64,000 nucleotides of DNA from Morella rubra (GCA_003952965.2 CM025850.1:22556686-22620685); one strand, 5' to 3'. Positions 1 through 11,890 are shown, numbered from the stretch's first letter. The notes: generated by a model from the sequence alone, not told the origin. Made by a program: numbers and translations.

Positions 1-729
1 GAAAAGGAACTCGCAAATATTCTTGCCCTAATTTCTAGAGAGAGAAAGTGCTTTGAAGAAAGGGAAAATCGCATCTTCCAAGAAAGCTTGTGCTCTCACC
101 TACCAAACTTTAGCTTTCCTTTGAGAATCTTGTCTTCTTGCATGCTATTGAGCTTTTCACTTGCTAATTCAGCTTAGAGAGCTATTCCACAGGTTTTGAG
201 CTATTCATTGGCTTATTTGGCTTAGAGAACCATTCATTGTTATTCCTTTATATCTATCTTTTGGAAAACACTTGAGTATTGGGTAAACACTTGTCCTACT
301 TGTGAGAGTAGAAGAAATCCCTTGGGTTTTGGGATTTGTGAAAGAGTTAAAGTGTGAGCTTGAAAAATACTTTGTAAAGGTTCCTTAGCACCCGGAAGCT
401 AAGGTGTATTTGCTATTTGGAGAATAGTGAAGGAAGCCCAAGAAAGTCAATAGCCTTGGGGGTGGACGTAGGCAAGTGTTGGCCGAACCACCTAAAATTG
501 TAGTGTCGTCTCTCTAACTCTATCTCTCTTACTATTCTGTACATATTCATATTTGTGGAGATTTATGCTTTATCATTTATTGCTTATATTTTGCTTAACA
601 TGAAACACATTAAGATCTGCATTTTTATTTGTTAAAGAGGGGTATTTTTCAGACTATATTTTTATCAAAAAGAATAAGTTTTTGATAAACCCAATTCACC
701 CCCCTCTTGGGTTGTTATTTAGACTCACA
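1..729 (+). mobile_element. LTR-A copy 1, 3' part of an LTR (5' end outside window)
   Basis: This stretch matches 3209-3944 almost base for base, and matches the reverse copies at 14014-15899 and 62981-64000. It ends with the family's typical tail: an AATTCACCCCCC-type stretch near 690, then a TTGGGTTGTTATTTAGACT block, closing in CA at 729. The next five bases are AAGAT. The following sequence is the middle of another copia LTR (compare 10505-10530), so this LTR sits inside the 5' LTR of element C1. No internal region follows it, so it is either a solo LTR or the 3' LTR of an element mostly outside the window. It carries no coding sequence. Confidence 0.85.
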
Positions 730-1225
730 AAGATTTAGGTATGGAATTCAGTGAGTTAGGGTAGCAAGGGTTTTGTGTACTGCTAATGGATCACTTTGTA
801 ATTCCAAGTTCTCATTTTAGTGGATACCTTTTCCGGCCACAAAGCCCGTAGAGTTTTTCTTCTTGAAATATGTCTTCAAGAGATTTCTCTTCGATATTAG
901 TGTGTCAAGTGAGTTGTGACTATTGTTGATTTGCATTGTTAATGTGTTGATTCTAGATTAAATATCAATTTTTCCATAATTGTCTAAAATTAAAAGACAG
1001 TTTTCTTGAATATCTTGAAGCTTTGATAAAAAAATTTATTAGCTTCAAAGATTTATTTGATTCTACATATACATATAAATCTTGATCGAAGATTATAGGT
1101 TCTTGAACGTGCTGATATTCTTGTGAAGTGTGCAGTTAGTTAAAGATTGAAAAAGAATCTAAAAGAACCTATTCACCCCCTTTAGGTTCGGGTGTATGGT
1201 ATTGAGTCTAAAACCACCTAATTCA
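730..1225 (+). repeat. C1 5' LTR remnant (3' part)
   Basis: It aligns with the last 400 bases of the 3' LTR (10510-10916), sharing the GGGTTTTGTGTACTGCTAA and TATAGGTTCTTGAACGTGCT blocks and a terminal AGAACCTATTCACC block. It ends in CA at 1225, directly before the primer binding site. Relative to the 3' LTR it keeps about 85 extra bases near 985-1070. Confidence 0.85.
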
Positions 1226-1227
1226 AT

Positions 1228-1240
1228 TGGTATCAAAGCA
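1228..1240 (+). other. Primer binding site of C1 (initiator tRNA-Met)
   Basis: TGGTATCAAAGCA lies two bases after the 5' LTR end. It differs by one base from TGGTATCAGAGC, the complement of the 3' end of plant initiator tRNA-Met, which primes most copia elements. Confidence 0.85.
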
Positions 1241-2460
1241 GACTTCGACTCCTTAGACTCAAAATATTCAAGATGGATAAAGTCAATCTCTTAATGTTCT
1301 ACCATATTTTGATGGATCAAATTATGCGTACTAGAAAGTGAGGATGCGGAGATTCCTCAAGTCAATAGACGAAATAGTCTAGATAGCAGTTTGTGATGGT
1401 TGGAAAAAGGCAACACTTACCATCAATGAGGAAGTCATTGATAAAGAACATAGTCAATGGTCAACTACGGAAATGGAGACAACAAGTTGGAATAGCAGAG
1501 GAATAAATGCAATCTTTTTTAGTATGTCCCCCAAAGAGTTCGTGAGAATTTCAAATTGTGAAGTTTTACAAAAAGCTTGGGATACGTTGATGTTAACCCA
1601 TGAAGGAACAAAGGTTGTTCATGATTCTAAGTTGCAGACGAATATTTCAAGATTTGAGGAACTAAAAATGAAAGAAGATGGATGCTTCGCTGATTTCTAC
1701 AAAAAAAACTCACAAGCTTAGGCAATTCAAGCTTTAGTTTGGGTGAAAGAATCCCTTATTCAAAGGTTATCTGAAAGATTCTAAGATCATTACCTTAAAG
1801 ATTTAGACCCAAAGTGATTGCTATAGAAGAAATAAAGATTTGGATACTATAAAGCTTGATGAGTTGGTCGGTTCTCTTCAAATGTATGAACTAACGTTTC
1901 CTAGAACTAGAAAAGGAAAATCCATTGTGCTGAAGGTAATGGATTCAATTCAGAATCAAACAATGAGTTGTTTGATGAAGATGACATGGCGTTATTTGTC
2001 AAGAAGTTCATAAAAATATTTTGGTTTAAGAAGAGCAAAAACTAGAAAAGCCAGAAATCTAACTCTAAACCCTTTGGTAGACCAACCTAGAAAAATGATG
2101 ACCAGAAGGATAAACCAGAGAAAAGAGAGTTTAGAATGAAACCAAAGTAAGGACTACAATATCACAAGTGCAAAAGATTTGGGCACTTTAAAGGTTGAAT
2201 GTCCTACCTTTTTGAAATCGAAGGGAAAGAATACTATGAAGACATCTTTCTTAGATTCTAATTCAGAGTCAAACTCCTCAGACCGTGACGACTCTAATAA
2301 TGATAAGGTAAACCTAGTTGCATTTACAACTTCAGTTAAACTAATGAGTTTGCTGATTTTGATGATGCAGAAGAAACTATCGCTGAAGATGCAAATGAAC
2401 TTGAATGTTTAAAGAAACTTATCAAGAGTTGTATGAAGAGAGTATTAAAGTAAAAAAAGA

Positions 2461-3944
2461 TGTTAGCCCAAGGTTGTTTTGCAAAACAATCTATTTTTGA
2501 TTTTAATGATAACAAATATTCTAAGTTTTGAAGACTTTTAGATTTTATATTGTCAATCCACTTTTCTAAAAGATATATTTCAAAAGATCATATTTTTCTA
2601 TCTAAAATATTTCTAAGTGGACTTGAACACCATTACACAAGTTGATAAAATCAAATTTTCATGTTGTAGGTGTTTAAAGAAGTGTTGAAATGGATTGGAC
2701 ACTTTCAAGAGGCTAAATTTTCTCTTCAGCATTGAATATGTCAACACATTGAAGATAAGTGTCGACACATTGCACTAACACCCGAGACAGCATTCCAGAC
2801 TAAGTTTTAATGTGTCGACACATTGAAGACTAGTGTCGACACATTGCACTTGAGACAAAATTTAGACTAATTTTTGAAGTGTCAACACATGCAATATGTG
2901 TCGACACATACCACGATTTTGTAGAAATTTTGGAGCGACATCAAAACATTCTAAAATGCTCCAAAATGACTTGGTACCCCTCCAACGGTACAATAAAGCT
3001 ACTTGAAGACCGTTGAAGTCCTTGGGGCTATTTATAGAACGAGATAGAGAGAGAAAGACAAGATCGCATCATCTAGAGAGAGAAATTGCCAAATCCAAAG
3101 AAATCCTCTGCTGAATCCTTCAAGACCAAAACTTTCATTATTGAATCTTGTTCTCTTGCTCATCATTGACACCTAGCCTTCAAAGAGAAAGAAATTTCTT
3201 GAAGAAGAGAAAAGGAACTTGCAAATATTCTTGCCCTAACTTCTAGAGAGAGAAAGTGCTTTGAAGAAGAGGGAAAACCGCATCCACCAAGAAAGCTTGT
3301 GCTCCCACCTGCCAAACGTTAGCTTTCCTTTGAAGAATCTTGTCTTATTGCACTCTATTGAGCTTTTCACTTGCTGATTCGGCTTAGAGAGCCATTCCAC
3401 ACGTTTTGAGCTTTTCATTGGCTTATTTGGCTTAGAGAGCCATTCATTGTTATTCCTTTGTATCCATCTTTTGGAAAACACTTGAGTGTTGGGTAAACAC
3501 TTGTCCTACTTGTGAGGTAGAAGAAATCCCTTGGGTTTTGGGATTTGTGAGAGAGTTGAAGCGTGAGCTCGAAAAACGCTTTGTAAAGGTTCCTTAGCAC
3601 CCCGGGAAGCTAAGGTGTATTTGCTATTTGGAGAATAGTGAAGGAAGCCCAAGGAAGTCAATAGCCTTGGGGGTGGACGTAGGCAAGTGTTGGCCGAACC
3701 ACCTAAAATTACGGTGTCGTCTCTCTAACTCTATCTCTCTTACTTTTCAGTACATATTCATACTTGTGGAGATTTATGCTTTATCATTTATTACTCATAT
3801 TTAGCATAGCATTAAACTCATTCAGATCAGCATTCTTATTTGTTAAAGAGGGTAGTTTTCAGATCTACGTGTTTATCAAAAAAGTGTAACTTTTTTTTAT
3901 AAACTCAATTCACCCTCCCTCTTGGGTTGTTATTTAGACTCACA
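2461..3944 (+). mobile_element. LTR-A copy 2, solo LTR inside C1 gag
   Basis: A 1484-bp LTR starting TGTTAGCCCAAGG and ending ...TTTAGACTCACA. The flanking five bases are AAAGA (2456-2460) and AAGGA (3945-3949), a 4/5 target-site duplication. Gag coding sense stops on one side and resumes on the other, which confirms insertion. There is no internal region or second LTR, so LTR-LTR recombination has removed the rest. U3 holds three pairs of GTCGAC/GTCAAC palindromes (2740-2905). A TATA-like CTATTTATAG sits at 3028-3037 and is followed by GAGA-rich leader sequence. Confidence 0.9.
2740..3037 (+). promoter_or_regulatory. LTR-A U3 promoter: three palindrome pairs plus TATA
   Basis: GTCRAC cores start at 2740, 2761, 2814, 2835, 2881 and 2900, that is, three pairs spaced 21, 21 and 19 bp. 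Most are part of the 10-bp palindrome GTGTCGACAC followed by ATTG. A TATA-like CTATTTATAG lies about 125 bp after the last one. Binding by a dimeric factor is inference. Confidence 0.55.
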
Positions 3945-4552
3945 AAGGAGATTTGTATGACTCTTAAGAAAATCAATATCGTTGAAAAAGAGAGAGATGA
4001 GTTAGCTGAAAAATTACTAGAGAAAAATTCTATAGTTCAAGAACTTATTAAGATGAATGCTTCTCTTGTAGAAAGTATTATGAAATTAACAAAGGAGCTG
4101 GACCAAGCAAATGTACAGCTGAAGAATTTCTCAAGTGGAGCTAGCAAACTCGACAAGATGTTGAGCATGGGACATTTGGATAGTGATAAAAGAGTATTGA
4201 AGTTTAAAAACAATGCATCAGCCCCTACTTCTTCTAAGAAAATTGTGTTACCAGTCACTCAAAAGAATCCTTCCATACCTGCGAGTTTGAATGAGGTAAA
4301 TCAGATAGCTACTTCTAAACCTCCTGTTTCTATTAATTCTAAGTTTTTCAGATATGTACCTACTTGTTATCACTGTAGTAAAGTTGGTCATATTAAACCT
4401 AAGTGTTTTGATCTTGTGAGAAATAGAAGTAGATGTGTTTCTACATTCATAAATGATTTTTCAAATCTAAACTTAGTAAATTGGATGTAAATAAGTATTC
4501 TATCTCAGCAAATTCTGCTTATTAATCAGAAATTAAATATTTTGGTTAACTC

Positions 4553-7339
4553 ATGTTTTGTAGCACATATTGCCTTGAAAGTAAACAACAATTTCATTTG
4601 GTACCTTGACAGCAGTTACTCTAAACATATGTGTGGAGATAAAAGTTTGTTTACAACTCCTAGATGACAAATTAGATCTCATATTTGGCACCAAAGGTTG
4701 GGTCACATAAACTATCGTGACTTAGCTAACATTTCTACTATAGTTAATGGTATTCCTAAACTAGAGAAGGCTATTGACAAAGTATGTAGACCTTGTCAAC
4801 TAGGTAAACAAATTAGATTATCTTGTAAAAAGACCGTTGATGTTCTTACTACTAATGTTTAAAGTTGTTACGTATGGATTTAATGGGGTCAACAAGGATT
4901 GAAAGCCTAGGTAGCATAAAATACATCTTTGTTATTGTAGATGATTTTTCCAGGTTCACTTGGACTGTACTTCTGAGGAAAAAGTCTGAAGCTTTTGAAA
5001 AGTATAAAAGCTTGAGTATTCGACTACAAAATGAACAAGGCTGCAAAATCTCAAGAATCCGATGTAACCATGGGAAGGAATTTGACAATTCCAGTTTCAA
5101 GCTTATTGTCATGATGTGGGGATACATCAACAATTTTTTGCACAAATAATACCTCAATAGAATGTAGTTGTTGAGAGGAAGAACAGGGTGCTCCAAGAAA
5201 TGGCTTGGGTTATGTTACATGGTAAAAGTATTTCTAAAAGGTTTTGGGGTGAGGCTTTAAATATTGCATGTTATATCATTAATTGTGTGTACCTTAGACC
5301 TAAAACAAGAAAACTCATTATGAGTAATGGAAAGGAAAAAGGCCTACGGTGAAGTATTTTAGAGTATTTGGAAGTAAATGCTATATCTTATGTGATAGAG
5401 AAAATTTGGGTAAGTTTGATTCTAGAAGTGCTGAAAGGATATTTTTAGGATATTCATCATTAAGTAGAGCCTACCGAGTATACAATCTACGTACCTTAAC
5501 TGTTATGGAATTTGTTAATGTTAAAATAGATGATGATTTGGATTCTTCTACCAACCTGGAGGATACTGAGAATTTTGTTGAAAAACTAGACATTCAGGTT
5601 GAAGATGAGTCTAAAGTTACTGAACACTTAAATCTCACAGAAGAAATAGAAGATCCAGTTGACATAGAGTCTAAAGAAAATAAATCTTTAGATTTTGATG
5701 AAGACAAGGAACTAGCCTCATATTGAAGAAAAATCATCCCGAACAAAATGTCATTAGTAAGATCAAAGAAGGTATGAGACTAAGAGGTGGAGTTCTAAAC
5801 CAGATTTCTTACTCATGTTATGTTTCTTTATATAAACCTAAGAATGTTGATAAAGCTCTAAAAGATGAATTTTGGATTAATGCTATGCATGAAGAGCTGA
5901 ACCAGTTTATTAGAAATGATGTTTGATTTTTAATTCCAAAACCTAATGATTCTAGCATCATTGGAACAAAGTAGATATACAAGAACAAATCAAATGAAAA
6001 TGATGTTTGACTTGTAGCTCAAGGTTATACACAAGTCGAAGGCATTGATTTCGATGAGACATTTGCACCAGTAGCTAGATTAGAGTCTATTAGAATTTTA
6101 TTAGCTATATCTTGCACTATGGGGTTTAAACTACACCAAATGGATGTAAAGAGTGCGTTTTTAAATAGTATTTTATAAGAAGAAGTTTTTGTAGAACAAC
6201 CTAAAGGTTTCATTGACCCAAAGTTTCCTAATCATATCTTTAAACTGAAGAAAGCACTATATGGACTAAAACAAGCTCCTAGAGCTTGGTATGATAGGCT
6301 ACCTGCTTATTTGCTGGAAAATAGATTCACAAGAAGAGGTGCTGATTGTACACTATTTATTAAGAAAGTTGATAATAAAATCATCATTGCACAAATTTAT
6401 GTTGATGATATTGTGTTTGGTTCTCCTATGGAATTGCTTGCATTAGAATTTGCTAAATGCATGAAGAATGAGTTCAAGATGAGCATGGTTGGAGAACTTC
6501 ATTACTTTCTTGGTTTGCAAATTAAACAAAGCAAAGGTGGTTTGTTTATTTCTCAATCGAAGTATGCAAAAAATCTTGTGAAAAGATTTGGCTTAGATAG
6601 CAAAAAGCACACAAAAGTTCCTATGAACATTTCAATTAAATTTAATATTAATTCATCTGGTAAATGTGTAGACCATACCATGTATCGTAGTATGATTGGA
6701 AGTTTACTGTATCTAATTGCTAGCAAGCAGACTTGTATTTTAGTGTAGGGATATGTGCAAGGTTTCAAGCAAATCCCAAAGAGACTCATCTGGAGGCAGT
6801 AAAAAAAATCATACGATATGTAAATGGTACTATAGACTATGGTATTTGGTATTCTAAAATTCTAATACTCATTTGGTAGGATATACTGATGTACACTGGA
6901 CAAGAAACTCAGATGACAGGAAAAACACTTATAGTGGTTGCTTTTATTTGGGTTCAATTTAGTAGCTTGACTTAGTAAAAAGCAAGGCTCTATTTTTCTT
7001 TCTACTGCCGAGGCAGAGTATATTGCTATAGGTAGTTGTTGTATACAACTCCTAGAGATGAAACAAATGTTGTATGATTATGGTTTACATTAGAAGTTTA
7101 TGCATGTATACTATGAAAATACTAGTGCTATAAACATTTCAAAAAACTCAGTCCAACATTCACGTACTAAGCATATTGATATAAGACATCATTTTATACG
7201 TGATCTTGTTGAAAGTCAAATTATTCAAATTGAATATGTGTCAACAGAAAATTAATTAGCTGACCTTTTTATAAAACCTCTTGAAACATCTAAGTTTGAA
7301 TTTTTAAGACAAGCTATTGGTGTTTGTCAAATTACTTAA
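4553..7339 (+). pseudogene. C1 pol pseudogene (protease-integrase-RT-RNase H)
   Basis: Translation fragments give the copia pol order. The protease remnant has YLDSSYSKHM at about 4600-4630, where the usual active-site DSG has become DSS, and most of the domain is deleted. A GAG-pre-integrase zinc region (WHQRLGHINY) follows at about 4690. The integrase core at 4865-5149 keeps the first Asp region, but the second catalytic Asp is changed in IRCNHGKEFDN. The RT at about 5960-6750 retains [10 protein letters not shown] and the catalytic [10 protein letters not shown] (about 6395-6425). The RNase H remnant keeps STAEAEYIAI (about 6995-7030), and the C-terminal HIDIRHHFIRD block follows. There are at least a dozen stops or frameshifts. 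The frame closes at TAA 7337-7339. This would copy and integrate the element; it cannot be active. Confidence 0.92.
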
Positions 7340-8093
7340 AAATTTGGTCAGATATTTAGTGTTGAGCAGTCATATGTCATTTTGTCTTTTAGTTAGTCTA
7401 AAATGCTCTTAAATAATATTTTGAGAATTTCCAGAATTTTAGATGATTTTTTCAAAATTTCAGCAAAATAATTTTTGTTTGTGGTTTTTCTGTGTTTCAA
7501 GTTTGCGTAGTTAATGCTTAAGTTTGAGTTTCTGGCATCAATGGTGGATAAGTAATTAAGTGCGCATATTATAAAAGGCGCAATGGGCTGTTTTTAAAAC
7601 ACGTGGGCTTTTTTCTTTTAAATAAAAGGACTAGCACGTGTTTTTAGAGAACCCACAGTCACTTACCCACTTTTTTTAAACCTAACATTCTCTCTCCTCT
7701 CACGTGATACACATTGCCTCTCTTTGTGCCGCTTCTCACCAAAGTTGAATCTTGGACTTTTGTGAAGACAATTTTAGTTTAATCCTCCACTAAGTCAAGA
7801 AAATATATGATTTCTTATCTTTTCTCTTTTATTTAAAGATTAAATGGAATGCTTGGTGGTCGTGTGGCTTTGTGGTCTCGCATGGTTGGTATCGAATGAA
7901 TGTTGGTTGGATTTTTGTCATTTATCACAGTTTAAGCTACAAAATTAACGTTGATCAGTACATTATTATATTCAGAGTCATTCACTATTTTCTTTCGTGA
8001 TCAGTATATTGACATTGATCCTTTCATACTTTCTCACTGCCTAGGTATCTTAAAGTTCACAAACCTACATAGTCATATTTAGCTAAAACAAGT
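7340..8093 (+). other. C1 spacer between pol and extra ORF
   Basis: No coding domain is recognised here. The segment holds AT-rich DNA and short stop-ridden frames. A CTCTCTCCTCTCACGTG-type leader near 7690 could be a promoter or leader for the following ORF, but nothing proves it. Confidence 0.4.
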
Positions 8094-8895
8094 CATGCTA
8101 CTACTATCGTTGTAAATTACTTAGCTGAAAAGAACATTGCTTTTCGTGATAAGGAGTTTAATACAAAGAATTTCTCATTTAATAACTTGACTAATAGTAG
8201 GATCATTTCTACTAATATCATTCAAAATAAGCATCTGTCAACTTTATCTTTTAAAAGAATGTGTTTTCTATATGCTTTTTGGGTTGGTGATCGTATTGAT
8301 CTTCCCTCTCATACATGTGCTCACATGGTCAAGGTTTTTCATTCTAAGTCTACTACAAACAGACTTCCATATTCTTGTTTGATTATGAAATTTCTTGCTG
8401 CAAACCACATTTCCACACCTCGGGAAGAACCTAGAAGAAAACTTCCTATTAGTTTTAGGAAAGCCATTTTCACTCAAAACAAATCCCATAAAGGCTGAAA
8501 GAAAACCACTCCTTCTATAGATCCTCTCCGTGGTCCCTAAGTACTGATTTATCTTATATGGAGCTTTAAAGCTTCTCATAGAGAGATGTACTACTTCTGC
8601 TTCTGTTCAAACTTCAATTCTTGCTACCATTGGATTTCTCAAATTGCATGTGATGAAATTGGTAGCTAATGTGACTCTTATAAGAAAGCATTTAAATATT
8701 TTAGAACATGTTGAAGAGTCTAGTACAGTTGGGGCTCAAGAAGAACCAAATGAAGCTGCTACGGATGAGGATTCCTTTGCTATAGCCGATGAAGAAGAGG
8801 AAGAAGAAAAAGAGGAAGAAGAAAAAGAGGAAGAGGAAGGTGATGGTGAAAAAGCTACTACCTCTGCCACTTTCGATGGGGATGAAGACATGTAG
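8094..8895 (+). pseudogene. Transposase_32-like ('putative plant transposon protein') pseudogene in C1
   Basis: The frame from about 8094 to 8497 encodes a helical protein. Its centre (FLYAFWVGDRIDLP, then HMVKVF and LPYSCLIMKFL) follows the layout of the plant-only Transposase_32 family: a hydrophobic 'LYxxxxGxxIDLP' strand, a helix, and an 'LPYGxLITxFL' motif. A stop at 8498 and a frameshift follow. The frame then continues at 8644-8895 with a hydrophobic stretch and a very acidic tail of more than twenty Glu, ending at TAG 8893. The domain's role is unknown despite its name. Its place, between pol and the 3' LTR in the same direction, is that of env-like or extra ORFs of some copia lineages. 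The family assignment rests on remembered motif layout only. Confidence 0.6.
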
Positions 8896-9774
8896 ACCCT
8901 TGTTTGGCTACTTCCTGACAAAAAATGGGAGCAGTTTGGGTTGTGGTTAGGGGTTGGCTGCTGTCTTCGAATAGATTTTGGTTGCCGTTGGAGTTGACTA
9001 GATGAATTCCTGTTTTGATTTTTTGAAGTTATCTTGTGATTTTTGTATTGAACAATATGTTCTCTGGTTTATGAAACAATATGTTATGTGATGTATTGTA
9101 TGTAAACAATATGTTCAATATGTTCTATGTTGTTGTTTAAGTTTCTAAACAATAAGATTTTTGTGTAAAGGTAGTTCTAAAACTCCTTGATGTATCTTTG
9201 TAGTTTTAAAACTATGTCATGTATATTGAAGTTTTTAAAACTCTTGAAGTATGTTTGTTTTAAAACTTTGATTGATATATATGAAACTAGAAGTTTGCTA
9301 GTTTCAGAATTATATGCTGATGCAGTGTTGTTATTTGAAACTAGATGTTTGCTAGTTTCAGTATTTTGTTATTGCATAGTTTAAATCAACATTCTATAGG
9401 CAATTTTGATATGAGTTTGCTAATGTTGATTGTTTTTTATTAAAATGTAAAATAAGCTATGCTATGAGATAGGGGGGAGATGTCCTCTACAGATATTACT
9501 TATCTGAGGGGGAGATTGGTAAATTTAAGTTCACAACTTATTCAATTGTTGTTGTTATATTTGTGATGTGATTTGATTAACTCAGAACTAATAAAGTTTA
9601 TTGTTAGTTCGTCTGTTGTTGAGATTGTATTTTGCAGGTTTAATAATCTCAGGAATATAGTGTTTAGCCTATGTTAGTATAGAATGTTGAGTCTCATTAT
9701 AAATGGATTCTATGGTGGTGATTAATAGAATTCATGTCTTTAAAGGCTAGGTTAGTTTTGTCATGAAGTTTGTC
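8896..9774 (+). other. C1 3' untranslated internal region
   Basis: No gene is seen. The stretch holds repeated TATGTTC/AACAATATG motifs (9050-9150) and a GAAACTAGA.GTTTGCTAGTTTCAG block twice (about 9283 and 9340). Two GGGGGAGAT blocks, at about 9474 and 9508, look like duplicate or decoy polypurine tracts before the true one. Confidence 0.5.
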
Positions 9775-9786
9775 AAAGAGGGAGAT
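9775..9786 (+). other. Polypurine tract of C1
   Basis: AAAGAGGGAGAT lies directly before the TGTAAATG start of the 3' LTR. It is the expected plus-strand priming site. Confidence 0.75.
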
Positions 9787-10916
9787 TGTAAATGTATTTA
9801 GATGGCATCTTCATGTTTGTATTTGTGTCATATTCCTAAAGATTCAAGACTGAAAGCACTGCATGGTTCAAGCGTCTCAGCAAACAAATGAGTGTGTCTG
9901 GAGAATGTATAGTATGATGGGATTCTGTCTACTAATTTGATAACACGAAGCTGAAGCGCAATATGTTTTATGTTGGCACAATTTATCTGAAGTTTGCTTA
10001 AGGTTTACCAAAATTGCGGAAGCTAAAACTGAACGCCTCTAACTGTTTTAGAAGCACTTCAAACTTAATTGATTTCGTGATTCTCACCTCAGTAGCCTAA
10101 GGTATAAAAAGCCTTCTCTCCCATTTGGCCAAATAATTTTTGGCACTTGGAAAAATACTCAAGAATAACGTTTCTTTGTTTAGAGAGAGTATAAGCCTCC
10201 ATTGTTATCTTCTCCAAGAACTCTCTGTTGTTGTTTCTTAGTTTATTCTCTAAGGACTAATACGTAGCAGAAAGACTGTACATGTTCTTTAGTTTCATCA
10301 GGGTTTGTTGATCACGAACAAAGATTACCCGCAGAAGCCTTAGGATTTACTAGAGTTATGGTTCCTAAGCAGGTTTGGGTGGCACTGATCTGGTGGCAGT
10401 AGAAGTGAGGTTCTCTAAGAAGACTACATTCAAGATCAGCGGTGAATGCACTAGAGATGAAGAATGGATGAGACCGGGTCACAATCCTAGCAAGGTTTAC
10501 TGAAGCAAATTCAAGATTTGGGTAAGGAATTCAGTTAGTTAAGGTAGTAAGGGTTTTGTGTACTGCTAACAAATCACTTTGTAATTCTGAGTTCTCATTC
10601 TACTAGATACATTTTCCTGCCACAAGGCCCATAGAGTTTTTCTTCTTGAAGTGTGACTTCAAGAGGTTTCTCTTTGATACCAATCCGTGTGTCAAGTGTG
10701 TTGTAATTGTTATTTGATTTACCTTGTTAATGTTGATTCCAGATTGAATATCAATATATACATATTAATCTTGATAAAATATTATAGGTTCTTGAACGTG
10801 CTAATATTCTTGTGAAGTGTGCAGCAAAATGAAAGATCGAAAAATAATCTAAAAGAACCTATTCACCCTCCTCTAGGTTCAGGTGTACTGTATTGAGTCT
10901 AAAACCGCCTAGTTCA
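9787..10916 (+). repeat. C1 3' LTR
   Basis: A 1130-bp LTR starting TGTAAATGTATTTAG and ending CCGCCTAGTTCA. Its last 400 bases match the 5' LTR remnant at 730-1225. A possible TATA sits in GGTATAAAAAGCC (about 10100-10112). Genomic DNA starts at 10917; the expected TSD on the left lies outside the window. Confidence 0.85.
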
Positions 10917-11405
10917 AATTGCAATACTATGTTTAATGTCTCGATCTCCAAATATTCAAGTATGTTAACAAAGAAAAATTAAAAAAAAAAAAAAAGAAGG
11001 AAATAGAAAAAACATAGAGAAGCGTAACTATGAGATAATGGAGGAATGAGGTTTAATAACTATTCTAAAGCAGTAAAAGTTTTGAAGAATGGTCAAACTG
11101 TTGATTTGAATTTGTTTGGGGCTGCTTAGAGAAAAAAAAAATATATATGTTTGGGGCTTAAAATTAGTTCTATATATTAAACTTTTTGAGAGAAAGAGAG
11201 AGAGGTTTAGATTTGATCTAAAGTGCATAGGTGTTTGAAAGGTTTCTTGGTGTGGAACATATTTGACACTTTCTCAATCTTTGAAAAATGCTGTAGACAA
11301 ATTGTTTGTAAAACATACGAGAATAAAGTAGCTCATTTGAGGGGGGACATCCTTTCTACCCATATACATTCATGATGTGAGAAATAATGGTGTTTTTTTT
11401 CTGGG
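10917..11405. other. AT-rich spacer, nothing recognised
   Basis: It has homopurine and homopyrimidine tracts (a run of A at about 10980-10994, a GAGAGAGA run near 11197) and short frames only. Confidence 0.4.
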
Positions 11406-11890
11406 CTTCAAGATATTGGAGCTCTTGGAGGTCTTGCTGTGAAGATGGTTGAGACAACAAAGAATACTCTACTTTGATTAGTTTATCTTCTTATGGAGTT
11501 GACAGTGTTCTTACTAGTTGCGCCTGTAATCATTGAGAGAGTGTTCTCTATAATGAAGATTATCTAGGTTGCGTTGTGTAAAAAGATAGGATGTGAGTGA
11601 ATGAATGATAACATGGCAGTATACATTGAAAGGGGAATTTTTTAAATTATTGAGAACGAAGCCATTTTGTAACGTTTTCAGAAGATGCAGATCTGCAGGA
11701 TCCAATTGCCACTCTCATTCTCAACAAATTGTACGGTATATGTATTTCAATATTTTTAATGCTTTTAGACCTTAATTTTCGATACTCTAAGACATATTTT
11801 GCATTACGTTAGAATTTTTTTTTTTTTTTTTTGGTCATTTCACCTTAGGAGTTCACCCCCTTCAAATTGGGTCCTGGTTCCACCACTGCC
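11406..11890 (+). pseudogene. hAT-type dimerisation domain relic
   Basis: Translation from about 11425 gives VKMVETTKNTLL, a stop, LVYLLMELTVFL, then IIERVFSIMKII and, in the same direction, MNDNMAVYIERGIF and IIENEAIL. This is the usual C-terminal hAT dimerisation motif of plant TTF-type/hAT domesticated transposases ('A.vERvFSamkiIKtrLRNrM.d.wm.d.lv.yIE'). Two in-frame stops and lost residues show it is a relic. The run CACCCCCTTCAAATTGGGTCC at 11856-11876 and beyond is DNA often seen at the 3' end of such elements, but I did not find its left end or TIRs. Confidence 0.6.

Larger units (their letters stand above)
1273..4490 (+). pseudogene. C1 gag pseudogene, split by an LTR-A insertion
   Basis: Gag of the UBN2/DUF4219 type. 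The start region encodes the typical PYFDGSNYAY motif, but the usual Trp codon after it is TAG and the first ATG (1273) is out of frame. An open stretch at 1473-1721 carries the conserved QKAWDTL and THEGT motifs. The region 1730-2160 is full of stops. A CCHC knuckle follows at about 2155-2215 (KCKRFGHFK), its first Cys replaced by Tyr and a stop inside. The LTR at 2461-3944 then splits the gene. Gag resumes at about 3945 with a coiled-coil segment (187-aa open frame 3927-4490, rich in KERDELAEKL-type heptads) and a second CCHC-like motif (CYHCSKVGHIKPKC) near its end. The function would be packaging of the RNA in virus-like particles; this copy is dead. Confidence 0.85.
730..10916 (+). mobile_element. 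Degenerate Ty1-copia retrotransposon C1 with extra 3' ORF
   Basis: The order 5' LTR remnant, PBS, gag, protease, integrase, RT, RNase H, extra ORF, PPT and 3' LTR is that of a copia (Pseudoviridae-type) element on the + strand. The integrase-before-RT order separates it from gypsy elements. The 5' LTR begins outside the window and is interrupted by LTR-A copy 1; a second LTR-A sits in gag. Many stops and frameshifts make all genes non-functional. The two C1 LTRs differ by many substitutions and by an indel of about 85 bp, so the insertion is old. The 2.4 kb between pol and the 3' LTR is unusually long for copia and holds a Transposase_32-like ORF. Confidence 0.9.

Noticed and set aside
1..3944. 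Possible LTR pair of a single 1.7-kb-internal element (LTR-A copies 1 and 2)
   Set aside because: The sequence between and on both sides is continuous C1 copia sequence (5' LTR, PBS, gag), and the target sites differ, so these are separate insertions.
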